Assembly: GCA_033063855.1 (NCBI GenBank)
Contig: CP093830.1
Span: 6,572,854-6,636,853, forward strand
Direction of reading: 5' to 3'
DNA: 64,000 nucleotides
Source of the DNA: Smittia aterrima
Taxonomy: Eukaryota > Arthropoda > Insecta > Diptera > Chironomidae
The notes under the pieces were generated by a model. It did no database searches. It had not been told where the DNA came from and worked only from the letters and a program-made list of their open reading frames with translations. Below, piece after piece: positions 23,201-35,747 of this stretch (position 1 is its first letter; each line of letters opens with the position of its first letter). A program made the translations under genes and the position numbers.

Positions 23201-26200
23201 CGTGATGAGTTTGTTTGTTTGATGGAGTGAGTAGATCTGCAGGAGCGACGGCATGATCATAAAATATCCGTTAGTCGAGAAGATATTTTTGAAGTTGAAC
23301 GCCGAGTTGATGTAAGTTGCCATCACGTAACGCATAATGCAACAATCTTCGGAATGAAGAATTGCAGCGCCTGACAAAACGTTGAGGAACAGTTGAATGT
23401 CAGCTGAATAAGCAAAGTTTCCAGCCATCGCCTCAAACATTCGAGCAATCAAACGAACCCACATGAACTTGTGTAAGACGTCGAGACCCATCAACTCTTT
23501 GCCAAGCTCTCCTCCCATGTACAAGTCCAAATCAGTCTCCAAAGCCTTTCGAGGGAACGATGGAAGTTTCATCAACTCTTCATGAAGAAAGACGACTCGT
23601 TGAACAACTTGATCGACGTTCTTTAAGATCGCCCATGTCAAATGAACTTTTCCAATCTCAACAAATTTCTTGATTAGCTCTTGTCGTTGCAAAGCAATGA
23701 AGGCTTCATCTGTTCTCATCTCAACGAGTCTCAACTGTGGATATTGTGATCGTTTAAAGAAATACAAGTCACGAACGAACCAGTTCGAGTTCAGAATCTG
23801 ATGAGTTTTGTAGTCGACAAGGAAGAAGTTCATGTAATTCTTCTCGTCGATTCCAAAGAAATCCAAACTCTCTCGTTGCAACATAAGGAACTGAGTATCT
23901 TCCAGAATAGGAAATTGACTCGGAATCGATCCCTCGTCTTTCTCATCAGGACCGTGAACAATAATTTTCTTTGCCGATGGAACATTCGCTGTCAGAAGAA
24001 CTGAAGCATCGCATTGCTCTTTTCTCAAGATTTGTTTGAGATCCTTGAACATGATTCCATGAACTGAGTGAACGACCATCCACAAGATTGACAAAGCAGA
24101 TCCGACAAGTTGTTGACTACATTCGTGAGTCGTTCGAACATAGAACATAATGTAACCGATGATGTAATTGTAGAGAGCGAAAGCTGCTTGCTGTGGAAGT
24201 CTCGGCACGAATCGAATGAGATGACGTAAGACTTTAAACATTTGATCTTGCTTCTCTCGTGTGAGTCGTTCGAGGACATATCGCAAGAACAAAGCTGAGT
24301 CCTCAACCAAGCAAACCCAAATGACTTCATAAGCAACTTCGTATACAGCAGCTCCATCGCCTCCAACAGCGCAATCATCAAGTGATCCAACAATCTGCAT
24401 AACCGATGCGCAAAGACACGAAGGGAACAAAGAGTGAGCTGCATGTAGATGAACAGCTCGAGCTCCTTCCTCTTCTCCTTCCAAGTTGTCGTGGTCTTCT
24501 CCTGGGCCATGATCGAGTCGTTCGTGTGCGGCTTGTTGAGTAATCGGATTCGTTGTGATTAGGAAGCAGTGACGTTCCAAACGTTGCTTCTCGTCTTGTT
24601 GCTGCAGAGCTTGTCTGATAGCATCAGTTTGCTGCTTCTTTCGAGTTTTCGTTGCGGTCACAAAGTGACGATGTCGCTCTTGATTCAAAGCAACTTCCAT
24701 GTCTTTATTTTGTTGACGTGGAGCCCAAGGAGGGTCAACGACGGGAAGACACTCGATTCCAATTTTCGGAGATGGCAAAGTGAATTCAATGCCCGGCGGA
24801 GGAATCTTAAATGTGACATGAGCGCCTTCTTCCATTCTAGGCCAGACTTGGAATCTGCTTTTCCACAAAACTTGATAACGAAGAATCGCTCCGATGCGCA
24901 CGTTTGGATCTTTGTGCTTCAATGCTCGTTGCATAATTTCTGTTGCTTGTGTTGGCGCTTTAACAGACGAGAGAATGAAGAAAGCTGCAGCTGATGCAGC
25001 CGTTTCTTGATTTGTCTCAAGCAACAATTCCCAAGCAGCTGGAACAATGTCAATGAACTGATCTTCAGTTAAAACGGCAGCGCCCTTGACAAGAGTCGAC
25101 AATGGAACGTGGAATAAATCGCGAACGTGATTCTTGATGTATTTGAGAATTAACGAACTCTCCTTTTGCTCCTTCTTCTCATCCATTTTCTGTGAATATT
25201 GCGATGAGGTCTGCTCCGAGTCATCGTGAATTATTCGATCGCGTCGTCCAGTGCTGTCTTTACGACGTGAAGGTGAAGTATGAGATGAACTCTGATCGGA
25301 AATCTTTCTTCCCGCTCGAGTCTTCTCACGACGTCCATTCGATTTTCCAGTTTCTTGAGGCAAAAAACTTGATGGAACCAAACCAAACTCCTCGCCATAA
25401 ATCTAAAATAAAAAAAAAATATTTTGTCAAAATTTATTAATGAACCCCAACCAAAATTTAAATTAATTAGAAAAAAATTAAAAAAATTGCAAAAAAGAGC
25501 CTGCCTCGTGTGAGGATTGAACTCACGACCCCTGGTTGACTCATAAAATACGAGACCAGTGCTCTACCACTGAGCTAACGAGGCTTGTTACGTACGAATC
25601 AACCGGGTGACAAAAGACAGTTTTAAGCAACAGGGCGTCGCGGCAGCTTTTTCGCAATGATTTGTTCTCAAGAAATTCTTATCAAACTCACCTTACGAAC
25701 GGATTTCATCAAACGAGAAGCTGCGCGAGTGTGTCGTTTGTAACAGTAAGGATGACAAAAGTTCTGATGAGTGCAATAAAAGTTGAATGAGTTGATAATC
25801 GAAGTCACTGCTCGCATCCAAGGGAAATTCTTGGAAGTCTCATCGGAATCGTTTGAATCGTTCGGCGAGTCAGGAGGTTGATCATCACTTAAGATGCCAG
25901 GCGATTCTTCTTCTCCGCCACTTGCACCGCCTTGCTCTGAATTATCGCTTCGATCCGAAAGCGACGAGACTTTTCTTCTTGACTGAATCGAATCTGTTCG
26001 TTTGACCGCGTCTGAAATTTATAAAACTTAACACTCTTAATTAAAATGAAGTTAAGTCTTCACTCACAATCTTGTTCGATTTCTTTGCCTTCCTTTGTGT
26101 TTCTCCGTAACTTGAGAGATCTCCGTTTAAATGAACCGCCAGTGGGGTTGGTTGCCGTTCCACGTCGAAGGAGAAAAGGTCTAACTGTGGCAACAGGTCG

Positions 26201-29200
26201 TCTCTGTTGAGCATTCGCTGCTGCTGCTGTTAATTGGTTTTTGAATTATGAATGAATTTAAATATTAATTCAATTATTTAAGTCTCACCTGCGGCATTTT
26301 CCTCTCCCTGCATTGTCAAAGTTGTGTTGCTGCTACCTTCTGATTCATTATCCGGTTCGTGAAGAACGAAAGAAATTTTTCTTTCTCCGCCTTCTCCTGC
26401 GATTGATTGCAAGCTCTGAGCTGAAGTTTGTGAGTGACCCATTGAACTCAAAGCCATTGACCAACGACGATTGGCTTCCCTGTAAGCTTGATTCTGTTCC
26501 CAAGGATTGATGTGTTTTTCCTTCGTTGACATTCGAGATGATTTCGGAATTGCTTGATAGGACTCTCGTAAGAATGCTGTGATCTCAAGTAAGACAACGA
26601 CAGCAACAAGTTTCAATGCAGGAGGACAATCGTTGCCATGGACATTGACGCTCACTTTAAAGAAGATAAAGAAATTAAATTGAAGAAAGGATTGAAAATA
26701 TTTTTCCTTACAATCATCAAGGAAATCTTCTTCCTCGTCTTGCAGAATCATTTGCTTTTGTTTATCGCTGTCACTCATATTCGTTAAGATTTGATCGTAG
26801 TTCGCTTTCTCGGTTTTAATCATGTCTTCAAGTCGAATGCCAATCGACTCAGCCCACTGATAAAACATTTTTCCTGCTGATCGTTGCAAAATGTGAACTC
26901 TTCGGACACTTGTGACGACACTCGATCGATTGTGCATGGGCCCTGATGGTCGGAACGATGCTAAGTTCTGCTTCATCCAACTTGGCCATTGACCGCGGTT
27001 GCATAAATGAACAAAGTGTGCACATTCGAGAAGGAAAGTTGCTCGTGCGATTAATGGAGCTTGTGGTAAATCTAAAATCGCTCCGATGAGTTGCGGATCG
27101 GGAACTGAACCAGGAGCACAAATTTCGAGTAAGAAAGAGAATCTTAACATTCCATCTCGAACTGGTTCAGTTGGAATCAAGCGACGTTCTTTTAAAACAA
27201 CAACTTCTGACTCTCGAGGACCGTCACCCAAATCAATCGAACTTCGATGACTGAAATAACTTCCTGAGACCTCTTCCTGTCCGCCAACCTTCTTCTTGCC
27301 TTTTCCCAATCCAAATCGATTGAGTCTTCGTTCAACTCGACGTCTCGCACGAAGAAAAGATCTTCCGATTCCTTCAGATCCTCGTCCTCTCGTTGAACCA
27401 ACTGAACTCTTTCTCATGTAAGCTGCCATTTCTGATCCAGCTTCGATGTCAACTGATGATCGATCCTTCGAGCTACGGAACCAACGAGCTAATCCACTCA
27501 ATCGACCAACAGAATTTCTTTCCGAGCTTGACGTCGAATCTGACAAAAGCGCTCGTTCACTGTGACGCGGAGTCAACGTCGGTCGTTGTGCAATCTTTCG
27601 TCGCATGTTCGACAAAGGACTTTGACTATGACGAAAAGTGTCTTCAATGCCTTCCGTCTCCAAGAGACTCTGTTATAAGAAGAAAATTATATTGTTGAAC
27701 CGTTTAAGACACAATTGACTTTGAAAAGCTTACAGCACAAGTCGATGACGTGCTTCGTTTCTTGAAATAAAGTTTCCTCGCAACTTTATCGTCAGGTGGA
27801 AGGTTCGATGCAATTGTTTGAACTTCTCCTACTTGTGGAATGTGTCTAGAGAATTTAGTTTCGCTTTAGAATTTTGTTGACTTAATAATTTAGAAATGTT
27901 TTACCTAATCACTCTCGTTGTTTGAAGAATGGGAGCTTTCTTATGTGGTCTTGGCGTGACGGCTAAGATTCCACTCAACACGACTCGTCTAAAGGGACCA
28001 CCATGAGCTCCTTTGATGTAAGTAATCAACTGACGAACATCGCAGTACAAACTCATGTTCTCAGGGCTCTTAAGCTCTTTTTGAGCATCAACGAACCTTG
28101 AGACAATCGACTTGAAAATCGCTGCGATGACTTGACTTTCGGCATTTCCTGTCAAACCAGATCCAAAGTTTGTGGCGTAGCCTTGTCCACCAGCTGTTTT
28201 ATTATTAGCGCCAATATCGGGAATCAATTTTATGCCAGACGGTCTTTTATGATCTGAATGTGTTTAATGAAAGAATGGATGATGACATTGCAGACATGCA
28301 CAAAGTTTCTACTCAAGCAGAACATGAGAGGCTTAAGCGATAAAACTTTTATTTTTTCTGAGACGAATTAATTAGAACGAAGGGAAAGTTTAGAAAGGAA
28401 ATAAACTTTGACTCCATTCATGGTTCTGTCCAATTTTTAGGAAAAGGTTTGATCAAAGATAAAATAGTTCCGTTGAGATTGATAAGAAAGCTTTTCTACT
28501 GAGCTATTGAACTTAAATCAGCTTAGATTTTGATTCCAATGGCAAATAATTAATTGCAAAAGGTAAAAACTTGCTGAGCAGCGATGAAGAACTCGCCAGA
28601 GTCGCATGAAAATTTAAAAGTGATCAGAGTTTTATCGTTCAGGTTAGCAACTTACTTAATGGCGATAGAAGAGAACTTGGATCGACACAGAATCCAACGA
28701 ATGCGTGAAAGAATTCGATGATCTCGTGAAGTGATGAATCGCGAATCATATCGCGAAGGAATTTCTTTGACAAACCCGAAGCTTGTTTCATCAGTCGAGA
28801 AAGATTCGAGTTACATTGAAGACGCAAGAACTCAGCTTGAGCTCCACGAACGCCATCATTGCAACCGTGTGGACATCCTAAGTGATGCAAAGCTCGTTTT
28901 ATGATTCCCATCGCTAACTTATGAGCGTGTTCTCCAAGCTTCAAAACTCCAAAGTCGATGAGAAGCTCACAAATGTTCAATCCAGTTTCGAGAACTCTTA
29001 ACGAAGTGATATTAGTCTCTCTCTTCAAAATGTGATAAACTGCCAGCAAAACAATCTCAAAATCAATTCCGCCATCCTTTGTGATGTAGAATGACGATCC
29101 CGGGATCTCAGCTTCGTCAAGTCCTGCATAGACAATGTGTGAGTCGGTTTGAGAACGAAGCATTTGTGATTTGAAAACTCCGCTTGTGCTTCCGTTGACT

Positions 29201-32200
29201 GAGATTGCATCGAGCTGAGAGTCGATGGATCCCTGAGAGGAAAAAAAATTAGAAACTAAAAAGAAATTCATTAAAAACTTCTCACTTGTCTTCTCATAAA
29301 ATCAGGCGATGGAGTTGGCGTATGCTCTGTGACTGTAATGATTGGATTTCGAGGAATTCCTGTCTTCTTGTGTTCTCTAGGTCCAGTTGATTGATTGCTG
29401 CGGTTCAACTTTGGAGGATCAACGGCTCGATAATATCTGAGGAGAAATAAATTTCAATCAATAAAATTTTCTAAATAAATTGAAATGAATTGCAAAAGAA
29501 ATTTTGATAGTGCTTTGCCAAAAAGTTAAGCAAGAAAGCATTTTCGAATGACAGTGATTGACACAGCGAATTCTCAGACTCACCCACTATCAAGAAGACA
29601 GCTGAGTAAGAAAGTTTAAGTTTCAGGAGAGAAAATTAAAATGAAAATCGAGGAAAATCCAGTAAAGATTGGTGCAAAGTTCTGAAACGAAATATTTTGA
29701 TGTGAACTCACCTAAGCGACGGCATTGATTTGCCTTTGACGAGATTTGATGATTCGTCGCGAGATAAGTTCGATGTTGATCGCGAAAGATGTTCATCGCC
29801 AGTGTCGAGGCTTCGATGGATGTCCTGAAACATGAAAGACAACTGAAGCTTTTTTGAAAACAATCGAGACAGGAAAAGTAAAAAACTCTTACAGCATGTT
29901 GCAATCCCTTTCCGTCGGCTCCGATTTTCTCTAATCCTCGGTCAGATTTCGACAGAATCTTCGTCTCAATTAATGTTCTCAAGTCTGCCATCTTCACACG
30001 TTTCTTGCTTGGTCTTCTTGCGCTGTTCGGATCCTCAGTTTTGTCAACAGACTTTTGAGTTTGCAAAGTCACTTCGTTGATAACTGGCGGCGGTTGATCG
30101 GGAACTTCAATGTAATCTTTATTCGTCAATGAACTGTTACTCGGGCTATCGCGACTGTTCCCTGAGCCTCCTTGATACAAAGAAATTTCAATTTGTGGAA
30201 TCGGCAGAGAGTTTGAACGACGACGAGGCTGAGTTGGAGGCATGACACTCTCCTCGCTGATTTCACGCAAACTGTGAAGCCAAAACAAAAAGTTAACAAG
30301 TGGAAAGGGTAGGAGAGGCGTTGACTTGACGCTTAACTTTCTAAAATTCGGCAATTTATTAAGTTTTCCTATAAGAAATTACACACTCAACGAAAAAACC
30401 TTCACTTTCTCTGCTGTGATTGGTTATGCTTCGTTATATGGCGTGTTGGCCGACGTACCAACACAATCAACAATGCCTCAGTGGCTCAGTCGGTTAGAGC
30501 GTAAGTCTCATAATCTTAAGGTCGTGAGTTCGATTCTCACCTGGGGCATTCTTTTTGTCCAATCGACTTTTGATTATTAATTTTTTTTATCAATATTAAT
30601 GACTTCATCGTTCATATCAAGTTGAGATAGGTCAGTTTTTAGTTTATCTCTTCAAAACGAGTTTTATGGAAAGTGTGACAAGAGGAGATGATTTTGTGAT
30701 TTCCGTGATATTTGCCGGCTTTCGTTTTAGATGAAACACTTTCGTACGAGTTCTTTGAGAAGAGGAGGCAAATAAGCAAATAAAACTATTTTTTTTGCTA
30801 TAAAAGCAAAGTAAATTGATTTTTTTTCATTTTACAAAATATTTGTTTGAAGAATGAAAGCTTCTTGGTGTGTTGTGTTAATCTTTGTTAGTTTGCTTCC
30901 GTTGGGATCTTCGATTCTTGTGAGTTTCTCGAAATGACAGCGAATAATAAATAAAATAAAATATTTTCAGACAAAGATTGCTTGCTCTGTGTCTGGCAAT
31001 GGCACTTGCACGGATCCGTATTGTTATCTCACACCAGTTAGCGAGAAAGTGAACGCAGTGACTGCTGGCTGTGGTTTATTAACAAGACCGTTAAATAAAC
31101 TTCTTGTAAGTGATGAAATTAAAAATTTATTAATTTTATTTTACCGAAGATTTTTTAGATTCGACAAAAGTTTTATTTTAAAATATTCTCGGACTTCATT
31201 CTCTTCGACATCTTTCCTGACATCGAACTTTGCAGTTTTGTTAAGAATGTTGACAGGAAATCTTTCTTTTACGGAATTCTTAAAGCACTCAACACTAAAG
31301 TGCCGGGAATAGTTCATCAGTGTCCATATGAGGTCTGTGGCTTTGCGGTGATTCTAAAAAGTTTCTAAATTCAATTTTCGTCCTAGGCTAAGCAATTCCA
31401 AATGAATAATGTTACGATAGCCGCAAATGACATCGCTCTGTGGGTGACTGGAGAGTATAAAGTTGTCTACACGTTCTGGGACGATCAAGATACCAGAATT
31501 CTCAGGGTTACAGCGCAAGGTGTTCTCAATAGAAATTAGACGAAGTGAAATTAAAATTATTTATTACATGAAAGTGAATTTTTTCTCTGATTGCAATCTT
31601 TGCAAAAAAAAACCTGTGAGATGAGAAATTGAATTATTTTCTTTCGTTTCATCTAAAAACGTGTCTGATTTGAATAATCTGGCGCGTGTGAAGACCACAA
31701 TATTGTAGCAAGAGCTTTCGATGACGCACTGTCATCTGCTGTGTTGTAGAAAGTTCGGAATCGAGCGACAACTTACAATGTCCCATATTCACTGTGCATA
31801 CAACAAGTGAAAACAAACGAAAATCTTGTGGCAACGTGAGTAGGAAAGTTGACGTTGGATCTGCAGCATCGTCTTTTGATCGTTGTGAAACATGAAACAA
31901 AGTTTTTGGATTTTGCTTGTTAGCATTTCTGCTTTTTCGTGCAGTTTAGCTCTGATCGTGAGTTAATTGTGAAATGTTTGTGAATGAGTTTACGAGTTGA
32001 TTCTTTCAGACGAGGATTCAGTGCAGCACATCAAACAAAGGAACGTGTACCGAGCCGACGTGCAACTTCACAAAGAACTCAACGAACGTTGTCATCGCTA
32101 ATTACGGCTGCAAAGATCTAACGAGATCGTTGGATAAAATTATAGTGAACAAGACTTTTTACTTTGAACGAAAATATTTAGAACTGAAATAATTATTTTT

Positions 32201-35200
32201 AGGTTCACTTCAAACTGTATCGGAAGACACGATCTCAATATTATCAAGTTGGACATTTTCCAAAGTTTGATTATTGCGATTTCATTTCAAATTTCGACGA
32301 AACAAATGTTTTCTATTTCGGGTTGAAGCTTCTCAAAGAGAAACAACCAGAAAGTGTTCACGATTGCCCGTACATCGACTCACAGCTTCAAGTTCATAAT
32401 TTGACGCTATCAACGAAAGATTTTCGCGCATTGCCCGCTGGCAAATACAAAGTAATTTGCACGTTCTCGGATGATGTCGATTATCAAATTTTAAAAATGA
32501 TAACGCACGTGATGATTTAAATAAATTATTTTGAGTAAAAAGAAAGTGATTCTTGCTTTGTGAGCCCCATTGTGTTGAATTTCAGGAGAAGCTCCCAAAG
32601 ATTCCTTGCGTAACTTTATGTAGAATTAGCCAATTCGCAGGCCCATATCAACACCAACTAAAACTTCGAGAAGTTGTTAGCGGAGAGGACAAGGATTGCG
32701 ATAAGAATTTTACATCTTGGTACTTTCTACCATGTGCTCGGGGACTTTCCCACAGGATTTGAACTTGAGAGTTATCAGAAACTCGTTTGTGTCCTGTTGC
32801 TAAGGCAAGCTAGAATCACGAATTAGTTTTTCTACTAAGAGAAAATCTTGCTAACAACGCTATTTGAATGAACGAAAAACGAAAAGAAAAAAGTGAAGTC
32901 TAAGAATTTGTTTGAAAACCGTTCAACAGTTTTTTCTTTGATTGGATAAAATCTCCGCCTTCTTCTCCCTCCCGGACAACGATAATTAATTAAACATCAA
33001 AAAAACTGAATCAAATAGTCGAATCAAATTAAAAAAAGAAATTTAAGAAAATATTTGCAAAAAGAATGCCCCAGGTGAGAATCGAACTCACGACCTTAAG
33101 ATTATGAGACTTACGCTCTAACCGACTGAGCCACTGAGGCATTGGATGTTGCATCACCGTTTGGCAAAAGTTCTATTAAGCCTAGAGCAACGTTTTTTGG
33201 AAAACTTTCTCATCTTTGATTTTGGGTATTTTTGGAGAGGGAAATGGGCGTTGAAATGCAATGCTCACCGGTTGTAAAGATAATGGAGACTCCAGTAAAC
33301 GCCGTCCTCTTGCCAATGCGACACAAAGAGACATCTCAGCACTGCGACATCGAAAAATGTTGCTGCAGCAATGTCGTATTGACTGAAATGAATTATTTAG
33401 TAATTTCGGGTTTCTATTTTCGGCTAAACGCTTACCTTCGCATGAAACCTTTTTGTTCGCCTTTTTGATACTGCGGTGACTTTGGATCTGTTTCAACTGA
33501 TTCTCTTTCAGTTGATGAGCTTCCTTTCGGTTGCTTCATTTCGTCATGTTTTCTTTCAAAAGCTTCGATCTTATCAAAGTCGAATTTTGTTTGGTAGCGA
33601 TCATGAAATCTGTCTTTCGAGTGCAAAGAACTTCGACTGCTTCGACGACTCGATGGTGTTTGATAATGCGATTGATGCAACAAACTTGCATCGGCTGTGT
33701 AAAAAATTGGGTCTGGCCCTTGTGGTAGACGAAACAATAGAACATGCTCCTCCTCAATGCTCGAAACTTCTTCTGGAATAGTTTCAGGAAAAACTGGTTC
33801 CTTAGGCGATGCAATGCAGAGAGAAATTTCATCGTCGTGCTTTGGTGTTTCCGAGAAAATTGATGTGTTTGTAGGCGATTCGTGATGCTGTTCAGTTCCT
33901 CCTCTTCCAATAAATACTTCGCCTGATGGCGTGCTGCCAGAGTTGACCATTTGACGAGCTCTTGGCTTTACTGGCGCAAGGAAACATTGAACGTTTGGCG
34001 ATCGAAACTCCCAAAGGCCTTGCCACAATTTGATTCCGTTCTCTAGGCGAAAGTTTTGAAAATCTGATTCTTTCAAATGATGTGCGATAGGTGCGAAGAG
34101 ATAGACAAAGAGCTGTTGACGAAAAAGTTTTAGAATAAAATCAGAAAAGTCTTCAAGAACTCACCGAAATCGTAGGAATCGAAAAGAGATAATCGTATGG
34201 GTTCATCATCTCTTTCTTCACGTCATCTCCATCAGCGCATTCCTCAGCAGCAAATAAAAGAATCCAATGCAATGTGTAAAGAAGTTTCGTTTCTGCCGCT
34301 CCAAGATTCTGCAAGTCCTTCACTCGATTCGTAAGCAAAGCAGCAGCGCAATGCATCACGTGAGGCAAAGCCGCTTGAACTAGTCTCCATCTTGGAATCG
34401 ATTGCAAGGCCGATGTCAATGAAGGCGATAATCCAAAATGAATATTCTGCACGAGAACTTTCTCGAACGACTTGCAAGCTTCTTTCAATTCCTGTTGATT
34501 GACGAACAAGTTAGTTTTAAATTTACTGCCGGACATTTAGCACTAAAGTTCTCTATAAAATCGAAAAGCAATTGTCAAACAACTTTACGAAACATAATAA
34601 AAACATAAAAGTTTATGTACAGAACATAAATTCATCGAGAGAAGGTCTGAGCCATAAACTGACCAAAACCTTTTTCGATCCCGCAAAACCCGAAAAAAGC
34701 TTCAACAAGTTAAAATAAAACATTCATGAGGAAGTCTCACATCCCCAAAACAACAACTTACATGATGTCCTGACAAATGTTGACAAAACTATTTCGCATG
34801 TGTTAATTATGATACAAGAACGTACAAAAGTTATTTACAATCGATTTCAAAGCCGGAAATATTTACAAAAAGAAACAAATAAATTATCGAGAGCCTGTTG
34901 ATTCAACATCAACGAGGACTCGACGAGCTTTTGGCACATCCAGGCGACACTGTTGATTTCATTGCACAGAAATTATGTTGTGTTCACACATTCAGCCTGA
35001 ATTCTGGCGATAAATATTTCATGAGGCATGACAGACGCAAAACATCGCAACACGTATCGAGAGAAAACCCTCGATCGTCAATAGTTGATGAGGTGGAAAA
35101 GCAAATTAAAGCGAATAAAGTTTGATGATGGAATTTCAATATTTTTTTTTTTGCGGAGAAAAAGTTTCTACAGGTTGAGTCACTGTCACTTTAGGGAAAA

Positions 35201-35747
35201 AGCTTCGTTCGGACGAAACACGAAACAACAAAGACAAACAGAGAACACAAAAAAGGAAAATTCGTTCGCCTGCCTCGGTAGCTTTTGGGAAAAGAGATTT
35301 TAATGAAGCTCGTGGTGCGCTTGATATTTTCAGCAAACGAGACAAACATGAAGCACAAAACTTGATTATTGCAAAAGCTTTTTTGCTGAGAATGAAATGA
35401 ATCGCTTTTGACTCTCGAATGAGATTTGCGAGGAGCACGTTTGACTGCCTCGTGTTTTGCATAATTGAGTTAGCTCGATGATAATGATGATTGTTTGTTG
35501 AGCTTCAATCAACAGTTAGCCAAATAATAAAGATCGCTTACCATGCAACTGGCTTCATGAAGTTTCCCAAGTCTTGAAAGAAAATAAAACTTTTGTTTAA
35601 ACATTCATTTTCAATTAAGAGAAGAAAGAGTTACCTCGGTCGAATGAAAGGCGCAATTTGACGCCATAGAAAAGTTTGAACTGGAACTGGAAGCCCCAAG
35701 TCTTGAAGACCATCGTCCATTGAATTGTGCGTCTCGTTAGGCGTCAT
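20249..35747 (-). CDS. unc80: Protein unc-80, NALCN/narrow abdomen channel-complex subunit
   Basis: Sixteen exons join in one frame of 3292 residues: 35747-35635, 35572-35542, 34470-34165, 34112-33436, 33382-33269, 30271-29893, 29824-29712, 29436-29286, 29232-28656, 28253-27905, 27845-27734, 27669-26712, 26654-26289, 26226-26068, 26011-25692 and 25402-20249. UNC80 is a huge helical-repeat scaffold that, with UNC79, supports the neuronal sodium-leak channel NALCN (narrow abdomen in flies). Family landmarks seen: LPVPVQTFLWRQIAPFIRPR at the N terminus, IPRWRLVQAALPHVMHC, FFDVAVLRCLF, SPENMSLYCDVRQLITYIK, ARATFLLECAHFVHLCNRG, CTHQNFCHPYCYKRH and the long C-terminal body. The C-terminal 1717 residues lie in one 5.15-kb exon. 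Intron 5 (30272-33268) contains two tRNAs and two nested genes; intron 15 contains a tRNA. Start chosen at the only in-frame Met before the conserved N terminus. Confidence 0.95.
25503..25584 (-). tRNA. tRNA-Thr(CGT) with an 11-base intron
   Basis: Read on the minus strand, the cloverleaf is complete: acceptor GCCTCGT/ACGAGGC (7 pairs), D stem GCTC/GAGC, anticodon stem CTGGT/ACCAG, variable GGGTC, T stem GTGAG/CTCAC with TTCAATC loop. The anticodon loop is CTCGTA-intron-A, so removing TTTTATGAGTC after position 37 leaves a 7-base loop with anticodon CGT. The intron's ATGAG can pair with the CTCGT of the anticodon, the usual anticodon-intron helix of spliced nuclear tRNAs. A run of six T follows as Pol III terminator. 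It lies in unc80 intron 15 on the same strand. Confidence 0.9.
30475..30548 (+). tRNA. tRNA-Met(CAT), elongator, copy 1
   Basis: Full cloverleaf: acceptor GCCTCAG/CTGGGGC, D stem GCTC/GAGC, anticodon loop CTCATAA, T arm GTGAG-TTCGATT-CTCAC, discriminator A. The T-T apposition at 31-39 is normal for elongator Met tRNA. A TTTTT terminator follows at 30552. It lies in unc80 intron 5 on the opposite strand to unc80, and is identical to the copy at 33067-33140. Confidence 0.95.
30799..30806 (+). promoter_or_regulatory. TATA box of the first nested DUF1091-like gene
   Basis: TATAAAAG lies 48-55 bases before the start codon at 30854. It predicts a start site near 30830 and a very short 5'UTR. This supports an independently transcribed gene inside the unc80 intron. 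Confidence 0.6.
30854..31539 (+). CDS. Secreted DUF1091-like protein, nested gene 1
   Basis: Four exons, 30854-30919, 30971-31105, 31159-31332 and 31387-31539, give 175 residues. It has a cleavable signal peptide (MKASWCVVLIFVSLLPLGSS) and a Cys-rich first half (KIACSVSGNGTCTDPYCYL), then a pattern seen in the insect DUF1091 family: a basic/aromatic strand (IRQKFYFKIFSDF), the LCSFVKNVDRKSFFYGILK helix, HQCPYE and a C-terminal GEYKVVYTFWDDQ strand. Members of this family are small secreted proteins in flies, some in chemosensory or reproductive tissue; this gene's tissue and ligand are unknown. It lies on the strand opposite unc80, wholly inside intron 5, and its first two exons have the same lengths (66 and 135 bases) as those of the next gene. 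Confidence 0.8.
31892..32520 (+). CDS. Secreted DUF1091-like protein, nested gene 2
   Basis: Three exons, 31892-31957, 32010-32144 and 32203-32520, give 172 residues. The signal peptide is MKQSFWILLVSISAFSCSLA. The following segment RIQCSTSNKGTCTEPTCNF aligns with that of nested gene 1, and the protein continues with VHFKLYRKTRSQYYQVGHF, FDYCDFISNFDETNVFYFG, HDCPYIDSQLQVHNLTL and a terminal AGKYKVICTFSDD strand. Exons 1 and 2 match gene 1 in length and phase; the intron that splits gene 1 after CPYE is absent here. The two are tandem duplicates inside unc80 intron 5. Function unknown; secretion is the only firm prediction. Confidence 0.8.
33067..33140 (-). tRNA. tRNA-Met(CAT), elongator, copy 2
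   Basis: On the minus strand all 74 bases match the tRNA-Met at 30475-30548, and at least ten bases past its 3' end (including the TTTTT terminator) also match. It lies in the same unc80 intron but in the opposite orientation to copy 1, so the two form an inverted pair around the nested protein genes. Confidence 0.95.

Noticed and set aside
24025..24510. 161-codon alternative frame within the unc80 last exon
   Set aside because: Overlaps a strongly conserved unc80 frame; the product has no recognisable features.
32553..32762. Possible third nested small Cys-containing protein
   Set aside because: No signal peptide, no match to the DUF1091-like pattern of the two neighbours and no supporting splice sites.
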